Of a DNA stretch of 64,000 nt, positions 38,339 through 46,640 are shown one piece after another. Positions within the stretch are counted from its first letter, which is position 1. Every line of letters begins with the position of its first letter. This stretch comes from Clostridia bacterium (GTDB taxonomy: Bacteria > Bacillota_A > Clostridia > Christensenellales > Aristaeellaceae). A program made the translations under genes and the position numbers. The DNA is taken from assembly GCA_017525805.1 (NCBI GenBank), contig JAFXSH010000113.1, positions 1 to 64,000 on the forward strand. Reading direction: 5' to 3'. A model generated the notes under the pieces. It saw nothing but the letters and a program-made list of their open reading frames with translations. It was not told the origin of the DNA and searched no databases.

Positions 38339-39457
38339 ATGGATAAGAAGCTGCTGAACGCAAAATTGGATCTGGTCATCGATAAGCTCATGCATCTGGA
38401 CGCGGCCGACGCGGAGCTTGCCAAAAACGCCTCGAAGGAGGAACGGAAAAAGGGCATGTTCGCCCGGGATTTTGGCATCAAGGAATGGGACTGGCCCCAG
38501 GGCGTGGGCCTGTACGGCCTGCTGCAATTGCAGGCGTCCCGGGGAAGGCGGGACTTTGACGAATTCCTGCTTCAATGGGTGAAGGACAACCTGGCCACCG
38601 GCCTTCCTTCCGTCAATATCAACACCACGGCCCCCTTCCTTACCCTGTTTGACCTGACGGAGCGCTACGATCTGCCGGACTGGGAAGCGCTGTGCGAGGA
38701 ACGGGCGGATTATCTGATTCACGCCCTGCCGAAGACCCAGATGGGCGGCTTTGAGCACGTGACCAGCCACCCCACGGATCGGAACGACGTGTCGCGGAAC
38801 CCGGAACAGTTGTGGGCCGACACCCTGTTTATGGCCGTGCTGTTCCTTGGCAAAATGGGCGTGCGCTGCAACAATCAGGAATGGATCGATGAAGCGGTTT
38901 ACCAATACCTGCTTCACATCAAGTATCTGGCGGATAACCGCACCGGCTTCCTCTATCACGGCTGGACCTTTAAGGAGCACAGCAATTTCGGCGGCATCTT
39001 CTGGAACCGGGGCAATTCCTGGTTCACCTACGGGGCGGTCATGTTCCTGAAAGCCATGGAAGGCCATATCAGCGGGGCGGACAAACGCTTTATTCTCAAC
39101 GCGTGGAAAAACCAGGTGGACGCGCTGATCAAGGCTCAGGATCCCCGCGGCTTATGGCATACCATCCTGACCGATCCCGATTCCTATCTGGAAACCTCCG
39201 GGTCGGGCGCTGTGGCGGCGGGCATCCTGGCGGGCATCCGTTTCGGTTATTTGGATAAAAGCTATCTGCCCGCGGCAAAGAAAGCGGTGGAAGCGCTGCT
39301 GGATTACGTGGGAGACGACGGTTTGGTGGGCAATGTGTCCGCCGGCACCGGCATGGGTATGGACGCCCAGCACTACAAAGACATCCTGATCCGTCCCATG
39401 GCCTACGGCCAGTCCCTTACGGCCCTGGCGCTGACGGAAGCGCTGTATCTGGAATAA
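38339..39457 (+). CDS. GH88/GH105 unsaturated glucuronyl or rhamnogalacturonyl hydrolase
   Basis: A 372-residue alpha/alpha-barrel. DFGIKEWDWPQGVGLYGL, NPEQLWADTLFMAVLFLG and FWNRGNSWFTYG are typical of GH105 (YteR/YesR). These enzymes cut the unsaturated uronic acid left by pectin lyases. No signal peptide, hence cytoplasmic and acting on imported disaccharides. The ATG is preceded by GTGAGGA. Confidence 0.85.
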   Translation: MDKKLLNAKLDLVIDKLMHLDAADAELAKNASKEERKKGMFARDFGIKEWDWPQGVGLYGLLQLQASRGRRDFDEFLLQWVKDNLATGLPSVNINTTAPFLTLFDLTERYDLPDWEALCEERADYLIHALPKTQMGGFEHVTSHPTDRNDVSRNPEQLWADTLFMAVLFLGKMGVRCNNQEWIDEAVYQYLLHIKYLADNRTGFLYHGWTFKEHSNFGGIFWNRGNSWFTYGAVMFLKAMEGHISGADKRFILNAWKNQVDALIKAQDPRGLWHTILTDPDSYLETSGSGAVAAGILAGIRFGYLDKSYLPAAKKAVEALLDYVGDDGLVGNVSAGTGMGMDAQHYKDILIRPMAYGQSLTALALTEALYLE

Positions 39458-39489
39458 ACCCCAAAAAACGTAAAATAATTCAAAAAAAT

Positions 39490-39536
39490 GAGAAAGAACG
39501 AGAAAATCAGAATTTTCCCGTTCTTTCTCTTGTTTT
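39490..39536 (+). terminator. Terminator after the GH105 gene
   Basis: GAGAAAGAACG (39490-39500) pairs with 39519-39529, extended by GAAAAT/ATTTTC with a mismatch, followed by TTGTTTT. Confidence 0.75.
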
Positions 39537-39567
39537 AGACCATCTTTGACCTTTGACAAATTTGACT
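39535..39567 (+). promoter_or_regulatory. CtsR-like operator array of hsp20
   Basis: Heptamers of the form TTTGACY occur at 39545-39551, 39552-39558 and 39561-39567, plus TTAGACC at 39535-39541. On the other strand these read RGTCAAA-like; GGTCAAA and GGTCTAA are separated by three bases, the CtsR half-site spacing, with one mismatch. The last copy contains the -35 element, so binding would block transcription. No ctsR gene is in the window. Confidence 0.45.
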
Positions 39568-39590
39568 TTCTTTGATCTTTATAGTATACT
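39562..39590 (+). promoter_or_regulatory. Promoter of hsp20
   Basis: TTGACT (39562-39567), 17 bases, TATACT (39585-39590). The leader to the ATG is about 85 bases. No CIRCE element was seen. Confidence 0.75.
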
Positions 39591-39682
39591 GTGCTCGTCA
39601 GCGGGGGAAAATAAAGATGACCGCTGGCAGCAAAGTAAATTGTGACCGGGCTGCCGCCCGAAAATCAAAGGAGGTTTTCACC

Positions 39683-40156
39683 ATGTTGTATTCTATGATG
39701 CCTTACCGTTCCCACCACAATCTGCCCCAGGAAAAACGCGTTCCTTCCCTGTTTGACGACCGCTTCTTCCGCTCCTTTTTCGATATGAACGACTGGATGG
39801 GCAACGTTGGTTTCCGCGTGGATATCCACGACGACAGCGACCATTACACCTTGGAAGCTGAATTGCCCGGCGTGAAAGAGGATCAGATCAATCTGACCGT
39901 GGAAAACGATACCCTGACCATTTCCGCCGACATGCAGAGCGAACGCAAGGACGAGAAAGCTTATTACAGCGAGCGCCGCGTGGGCCACGTATCCCGTTCC
40001 TTCAGCTTAGAGGGCATCGATCAGGAGCATATCACCGCTGATTACAAGAACGGCATCCTGTACGTTGCCATGCCCAAGACTCAGCCTGCCGAGCCCGCCG
40101 GGGCCCGCCGCATCCTGATCGGCCACGGCGAAGCCCAGGAGAGCCCCAAGAACTGA
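39683..40156 (+). CDS. Small heat shock protein (Hsp20 family)
   Basis: A 157-residue alpha-crystallin protein. The core domain spans about 40-135, with FRVDIHDDSDHYTLEAELPGVKED at its start and ADYKNGILYVAMPK at its end (the GxLxV/P motif). The C-terminal ARRILIG supplies the IxI motif. It holds unfolding proteins in the cytoplasm under stress. AAAGGAGG precedes the ATG at 39683. Confidence 0.92.
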   Translation: MLYSMMPYRSHHNLPQEKRVPSLFDDRFFRSFFDMNDWMGNVGFRVDIHDDSDHYTLEAELPGVKEDQINLTVENDTLTISADMQSERKDEKAYYSERRVGHVSRSFSLEGIDQEHITADYKNGILYVAMPKTQPAEPAGARRILIGHGEAQESPKN

Positions 40157-40166
40157 TACCATATAA

Positions 40167-40207
40167 CAAGAAGGAGCCGCTTCCGCAAGGAGGCGGTTCC
40201 TTTTTTC
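40167..40207 (+). terminator. Terminator of hsp20
   Basis: GGAGCCGCTTCC (40173-40184), loop GCAA, GGAGGCGGTTCC (40189-40200) with two G-U pairs, then six T residues. Confidence 0.8.
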
Positions 40208-40270
40208 TTGCCTTTCCGGTCCTATTTGCCTATAATGCATTTAGTGATCGAAGCGGAAGGAGGCTCTATC

Positions 40271-40481
40271 ATGCGGGATCGAAGCATGGCATTCGTGATC
40301 ATGGAGCATAAAATCCTCATGGAAAAGCCAGCCCATCAAGGATGTGCGCTGGCTGCGGCTGGATCAATTGTCCGAAAAAGACCGGGCGTTCCTGTGGTCC
40401 TACGGCCTGATGCAGATCGACGGCTTTTTCGATGAAATCATATCCTGGGGAGATCAGATCAGTTATCCGGAAAAAACTTGA
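40271..40481 (+). pseudogene. NUDIX hydrolase remnant with internal deletion
   Basis: Behind a perfect AAGGAGG and ATG, the first 19 codons (MRDRSMAFVIMEHKILMEK) match the start of NUDIX proteins. After about 40327 a different frame continues with PIKDVRWLRLDQLSEKDRAF, then SYGLMQIDGFFDEI, the usual C-terminal end, to a TGA at 40479-40481. The central part including the NUDIX box (GX5EX7REUXEEXGU) is absent. So only the two ends of the gene remain, out of frame. Confidence 0.7.
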
Positions 40482-41246
40482 TCACGCTTCCTCCCACAAT
40501 TTTTTCAGCAGGCGGACGGATACCGGACCTTCTTTGCTTAGATCATCGGCCTTTCCTTCCACGCTGACCAGGCCTTCATACCCCGTTTGCTTCATGGCGG
40601 CGAACAGGGTTTTGAAGCCTTCCTCCGCTTCCTGGGGCGCGCGGCGTCCCTCCTTTGAAGCGATATGGCAATGGGCGATGCCGCCCAGCCGGGCCAAATC
40701 CTCCGGCGCGTGGCCTTCCACGGCGATATGGTAATAATCCGCCAGCAGCTTTACCCGGGGGTGGTTCACCGCCGCCGCTAAGCACGCCCCTTCGGCCACG
40801 GAGTTGATCATGTTGGTTTCGCCCCGGTTCAGCGGCTCGATCACGATGGTAATGCCGTATTGTCCGGCGATACCGCCGATCAGGCGGGTGATTTCCACCA
40901 GGCGGCGGAAAGCATCGCCATAGGGTACATCGTCGGGCCGTTTGCGGCTTCTGCCGCTGCCGAACACCACCACCCTGCCCCCCAGCGCCCGCACCCGGGC
41001 AAAGGCCCCGTGCAGGTATTGGGCGATCTTCTCTTCCACGTCCGGGGCAAACAGGGCGATTTCCCCGGGAAACAGCACGTTAAAGGCCGGAACGGGGATG
41101 GAGGCGTTTTTCACAATGCCTAAGTATTTTTCAAATTCTTCCTCGTTCCAGGCAGCGGCAGCGGATACCGGCGGTTCAATGTAATCAAACCCCGCCGCGG
41201 CTACTTCATCGATCCGATCCAATTTGGCGCAGAATCCAATTTTCAT
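40482..41246 (-). CDS. Hydroxypyruvate isomerase-like TIM barrel protein
   Basis: A 254-residue sugar isomerase/epimerase-fold protein: FDYIEPPVSA, VVVFGSGRSRKRP, IVIEPLNRGETNMINSV, LLADYYHIAVEG, and GLVSVEGKA at the end supply the usual Glu, Asp and His metal ligands. The substrate is unknown. ATG 41244-41246 follows AAAGGAA. It is divergent from the GntR regulator gene, which may control it. Confidence 0.75.
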   Translation of the reverse strand: MKIGFCAKLDRIDEVAAAGFDYIEPPVSAAAAWNEEEFEKYLGIVKNASIPVPAFNVLFPGEIALFAPDVEEKIAQYLHGAFARVRALGGRVVVFGSGRSRKRPDDVPYGDAFRRLVEITRLIGGIAGQYGITIVIEPLNRGETNMINSVAEGACLAAAVNHPRVKLLADYYHIAVEGHAPEDLARLGGIAHCHIASKEGRRAPQEAEEGFKTLFAAMKQTGYEGLVSVEGKADDLSKEGPVSVRLLKKLWEEA

Positions 41247-41289
41247 TTGCTTTGTTCCTTTCTCTATGAACGAGTGATTACCATAAAAT

Positions 41290-41318
41290 ATGATACCGCA
41301 GAAAGCAAAGAAAAGCAA
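41290..41318 (-). promoter_or_regulatory. Promoter of the TIM barrel gene
   Basis: Minus strand TTGCTT (41313-41318), 17 bases, TATCAT (41290-41295). Confidence 0.5.
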
Positions 41319-41442
41319 GCGCGAATATGGAAGCAGGGTAAAACGGCTTATGTGGATACAATCCCCAAATAAGTCCCCCCCAGCAGGATTCGCGGTAAAA
41401 TTTTCTTTTTCCCTATAATTTCCATAAGTCGGAAGAAGCGGC

Positions 41443-41471
41443 TTGACAGGATTGTTCAAAAAATGTATTAT
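41443..41471 (+). promoter_or_regulatory. Promoter of the gntR-to-dehydrogenase-like operon
   Basis: TTGACA (41443-41448), 17 bases, TATTAT (41466-41471). Transcription should begin near 41478. Confidence 0.75.
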
Positions 41472-41477
41472 ATTCAC

Positions 41478-41485
41478 TGTATACA
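41478..41485 (+). promoter_or_regulatory. Candidate GntR/FadR-type operator
   Basis: The palindrome TGTATACA, within CTGTATACAAT, sits on the expected transcription start. GTATAC-centred palindromes are typical sites of FCD-type GntR regulators, so autoregulation is plausible. Confidence 0.35.
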
Positions 41486-41505
41486 ATTCCGAAGGAGGCA
41501 TGCTT

Positions 41506-42198
41506 GTGTCTTTTCAGTCCTTTGATTCCAGCCTGGAAAGCCGTCCCATCCGGGATATCGCTTACGAACAGTTAAAGCACGCCATTATTACCGGCCAGAT
41601 CAGCGCCGGGTCCCGCATCGTGGAAACCGTGTACGCCGAGCAGCTGCACATCAGCCGCACGCCCCTTCGGGAAGCCCTGCGCCGTTTGGAGCGTGATGGG
41701 CTGGTGGAATACGTGCTGCACCGGGGCGTGGTGGTGCGCGCTTTTACCATCGAGGATATTGATGAGATTTTTACCATCCGCAACGCCATGATGATGCTGA
41801 TCCTTCCCTCCATCGTGAAAAACGTGACGGAAGAAAAGATTCAGGAGCTGCGGGATATATTAAAACAGATGGACGTGGAATACGAGCGGGCCGACGCCGA
41901 CGCCCTGGCCATTTCCAACCGGCTGTTCCACGGTACCATGGAACATATTTCCGACAAGATCCGCATCCTGCGGGTGATCGACAGCCAGGAAGAGTACATC
42001 AAGCGCTTCCAGGCCACCACCATCGCCTCCGTAGTGCGGCGCACCAACGCCCACCAGGAGCACCACGACATGGTGGACCTGCTGGAAAAACGCGATTTGG
42101 AAGGGCTGAAAGTCCTGTTCCACCATCATTTTGAAGAAAGCAGGGAAACCTGCCTGGCCGCCGTCCGCGCCAAAAAGCTGATTGAGATCAACGAATAA
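41506..42198 (+). CDS. GntR-family regulator with FCD (FadR/VanR) domain
   Basis: A 230-residue repressor-type protein. The winged helix (about 15-80) contains GSRIVETVYAEQLHISRTPLREALRRLE, and an all-helical FCD ligand domain fills the rest, with metal-binding His candidates in FHGTME and HQEHHDMVD. FCD regulators usually sense sugar acids or organic acids. I chose GTG at 41506 because GGAGG lies seven bases before it; the nearer ATG at 41500 is only one base from that site. First gene of a six-gene operon. Confidence 0.88.
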   Translation: MSFQSFDSSLESRPIRDIAYEQLKHAIITGQISAGSRIVETVYAEQLHISRTPLREALRRLERDGLVEYVLHRGVVVRAFTIEDIDEIFTIRNAMMMLILPSIVKNVTEEKIQELRDILKQMDVEYERADADALAISNRLFHGTMEHISDKIRILRVIDSQEEYIKRFQATTIASVVRRTNAHQEHHDMVDLLEKRDLEGLKVLFHHHFEESRETCLAAVRAKKLIEINE

Positions 42199-42220
42199 GT
42201 TTTCATAATGGGAGAACGCT

Positions 42221-42712
42221 ATGCAGACTTTGAAAATGCAGATTTTGGAGATTCTGTCCGAGGATTGCCGCACGCCCCTGGAGCGCATCGCCGTAATGAC
42301 CGGAGCGGACCTTACCCAGGTAGCCGAAACCGTTGAGGAACTGGAAAGGGACCGGGTGATCCTGCAATACTCCCCCGTGATCAACTGGGACCGGACCGAA
42401 AAAGAACGGGTGGAGGCCATGATCGAGGTGAAGGTCACCCCCCAGCGGGATATGGGCTTTGACGCCATCGCGGGCCGCATTTACCGGTTCGACGAGGTGA
42501 AAAGCGTGTACCTCATGAGCGGCAGCTACGACCTCTTGGTCCTGGTGGAAGCCCGCACGCTCAAGGAACTGGCCCTGTTCGTATCCGAAAAACTGAGCCC
42601 CCTGGAATCCGTCACCGGCACCAGCACCAGCTTCGTGCTCAAGCGCTACAAGCAGGACGGCGTGGTTTTCGTGGGCGAATCGGTGGATAAGCGAATGGCG
42701 GTGTCGCCGTGA
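42221..42712 (+). CDS. Lrp/AsnC-family regulator
   Basis: A 163-residue regulator with an N-terminal winged helix (ILEILSEDCRTPLERIAVMTG) and a C-terminal RAM/AsnC ligand domain (VKSVYLMSGSYDLLVLVEA). It is translationally coupled to the aminotransferase (GTGA overlap), a pair frequently seen together in Firmicutes, so it probably senses an amino acid and tunes that enzyme. Confidence 0.88.
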   Translation: MQTLKMQILEILSEDCRTPLERIAVMTGADLTQVAETVEELERDRVILQYSPVINWDRTEKERVEAMIEVKVTPQRDMGFDAIAGRIYRFDEVKSVYLMSGSYDLLVLVEARTLKELALFVSEKLSPLESVTGTSTSFVLKRYKQDGVVFVGESVDKRMAVSP

Positions 42713-43881
42713 GCAATTTCATCAATCCCCGGGTGGCCCAGGTGCCGCCCAGCGGTATTCGCCGGTTTTTCGATATCGCGGGCACCATGAAGGACGCCAT
42801 TTCCCTGGGCGTGGGCGAACCGGATTTCGTGACCCCCTATCACATCCGTTCCGCCGCCATCGACAGTCTGCTGGACGGAGAAACTCAGTATACCCCCAAC
42901 CGGGGCCTGCTGTCCCTGCGGCAGGAAATCGCGAATTATCTTTCGCAGCGCTTTCAGGTGTCCTATGACCCTGAAAAGGAAATTGTGGTCACGGTGGGGG
43001 CCAGCGAGGCCATTGACCTGGCCCTGCGGGTGAGCCTCAGGCCGGGGGACGAAGTGATCCTGCCCGATCCCGGCTACGTCAGCTACGCCCCCTGCGTCAC
43101 CTTCGCGGGCGGCGCGCCGGTGCCGGTGCCCACCAAGGCGGAGGATGAATTCCGCATTACCGCGGAGGAAATCGAAGCGGCGGTGACGGACAGGACCCGC
43201 GCCCTGATCTTCCCCTATCCCAACAATCCCACCGGCGCGGTGATGAACAAGCAGCAGATGCAGGAAATCGCCGCCGTCGTGGAAAAGCACGACCTGCTGG
43301 TGATCAGCGACGAGATTTACGCCGAGCTGACCTATTCCGACGGGGAGAGGATCGCCTTTTCCGCCCTGCCCGGCATGAAAGAACGCACGGTGCTGATCAA
43401 CGGCTTTTCCAAAGCCTTCGCCATGACGGGCTGGCGCTTGGGCTACGCCTGCGGGCCCCAGGATATCCTGTATGAAATGAACAAAATCCACCAGTACGCC
43501 ATCATGTGCGCCCCCCGCCAGGCTCAGGTGGCGGGCCTGCAGGCCCTGAAAAAGAACCGGGAAAACGGCTACGAGGACGTGGAAACCATGCGGCGCAGCT
43601 ATGACCGCCGCCGCCGGGTGATGCTGGACGCTTTCCGGAAAATGGGCCTTTCCTGCTTTGAACCCCGGGGAGCCTTTTACTGCTTCCCGAATATTCAAAG
43701 CACGGGCCTTTCCAGCGAGGAATTCTGCACCCGCCTGCTGAAAGAACACAAGGTGGTGTGCGTACCGGGAGACGCTTTCGGCCAAAGCGGCGCGGGCCAC
43801 ATCCGCTGCTGCTACGCCACGGACCTGCAAAGGATGCTGGAAGCCTTTGCCCGGATGGAGAAATTCATCAAAACCTTATAA
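42709..43881 (+). CDS. PLP-dependent aminotransferase, class I/II
   Basis: A 390-residue fold-type I aminotransferase (AspC/PatA-like). ISLGVGEPDFVTP, the NPTG motif in YPNNPTGAV, SDEIYAELTY and PLP Lys235 in NGFSKAFAMTGWRLGY are present. It moves amino groups between amino acids and 2-oxo acids; the acceptor is not identifiable. It starts at GTG overlapping the lrp stop. Confidence 0.9.
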   Translation: MSNFINPRVAQVPPSGIRRFFDIAGTMKDAISLGVGEPDFVTPYHIRSAAIDSLLDGETQYTPNRGLLSLRQEIANYLSQRFQVSYDPEKEIVVTVGASEAIDLALRVSLRPGDEVILPDPGYVSYAPCVTFAGGAPVPVPTKAEDEFRITAEEIEAAVTDRTRALIFPYPNNPTGAVMNKQQMQEIAAVVEKHDLLVISDEIYAELTYSDGERIAFSALPGMKERTVLINGFSKAFAMTGWRLGYACGPQDILYEMNKIHQYAIMCAPRQAQVAGLQALKKNRENGYEDVETMRRSYDRRRRVMLDAFRKMGLSCFEPRGAFYCFPNIQSTGLSSEEFCTRLLKEHKVVCVPGDAFGQSGAGHIRCCYATDLQRMLEAFARMEKFIKTL

Positions 43882-43896
43882 ACCAGGAGGAAACCC

Positions 43897-45650
<1,754 letters not shown>

Positions 45651-45675
45651 CGATATGCACAAAGGATGATGCTGC

Positions 45676-46587
45676 TTGCGCGCGAAGATCATGCTGCTTT
45701 CCAGCGGGAAACAGGAACAAGCCAACTGCGCTTACGCCAGCCGGCTGCTGATGGATATTTCCAGCGCTTTCGACCATACGTTTTCCCTGATGGAAGGGAA
45801 AATGGAGGAAGGGGCCTTTGACGCCTGCCAGGACTGCCAGGCCGTGTTCGCGGGCAGCAGCGAAACGCCCGCCCTGCAAACGCTGCTGGATGATTTGGGC
45901 ATGCCGCTGCTGATCCGTTCCTTCTGCGTGCCGGAATCGGTGTGCGCGCGGCACGAATCGCCCGCCACCCTGTATGTGGCCACCGTGCTGTCCCTGGACG
46001 AGGAAACCCTCCTCCCCGCCTGCCGCTCCGCTTTCCAATTCGCTCAGGAGCAGGATTGCCGCCTGTGCTCCGTTTTTCCCACCGGCGCGTCCCGGCAGGA
46101 TTGGGAAGCCAACATCCGAGTACAGGAGGGGCTGTTTCCCCAGGTGCCGTCCGTTTCCATGACCGGGCCGGAAGCCATCACCGCCTTGATCGCCAGTCCG
46201 GAGCGCATGGGCCTTGCCCTGTGTCCCCCTTACGCGGGCGGCATGCTGAACGCGGCGGGCACCGCCCTGTGCGCTTATCCCGCCGTGATCCACGATATGG
46301 CCTTTGACGAGGAAATAGGCGTATACGCGCCTTTCACCCTGCCGGAAAACGATGCGCCCCAGCCCTTCGCCGCCGCCCTGGCTCTGGCCAAGCTGCTGCG
46401 CTTTTCCCTGCATCTCCAGCGGGAAGCCGGTTGCTTGGAAGCCGCTGTGAACAACGTGCTCACCGCCCACAGCCGCGTGCCGCGGAATGGCGGCGAACCG
46501 GCCCCCGATCCCGAAAAAAGCTTAGATATGATCTGTGAGCAGATTGCCGTGGCCGGAGAGCTGATGCAGCGGGCCGGGTTAAACTGA
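45676..46587 (+). CDS. Isopropylmalate dehydrogenase-fold protein, probably non-catalytic
   Basis: A 303-residue protein that follows the layout of 3-isopropylmalate dehydrogenase. CQAVFAGSSETPALQTLLDD matches the DAVLLGAVG region, LIASPERMGLALCPPYAGG stands where the enzyme has NLFGDILSD, and AALALAKLLRFSLHL matches the C-terminal helix. The metal-binding Asp pair is replaced (PPYAGGMLNAAGT) and the substrate Arg set is not recognisable, so it is likely inactive. Start TTG at 45676 with AAAGGA nine bases upstream. Last gene of the gntR-lrp-aminotransferase-capA-pyrR operon. Confidence 0.55.
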   Translation: MRAKIMLLSSGKQEQANCAYASRLLMDISSAFDHTFSLMEGKMEEGAFDACQDCQAVFAGSSETPALQTLLDDLGMPLLIRSFCVPESVCARHESPATLYVATVLSLDEETLLPACRSAFQFAQEQDCRLCSVFPTGASRQDWEANIRVQEGLFPQVPSVSMTGPEAITALIASPERMGLALCPPYAGGMLNAAGTALCAYPAVIHDMAFDEEIGVYAPFTLPENDAPQPFAAALALAKLLRFSLHLQREAGCLEAAVNNVLTAHSRVPRNGGEPAPDPEKSLDMICEQIAVAGELMQRAGLN

Positions 46588-46595
46588 ATACGAAC

Positions 46596-46634
46596 AAGCG
46601 CCGCGCGAAGCCGTCCGTGATTCGCGCGGCGCTT
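46596..46634. terminator. Bidirectional terminator between the pyrR operon and spoIIE
   Basis: A perfect 14-base stem, AAGCGCCGCGCGAA (46596-46609) with its complement at 46621-46634, followed by ATTTGTTT. It separates convergent genes. Confidence 0.88.
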
Positions 46635-46640
46635 ATTTGT

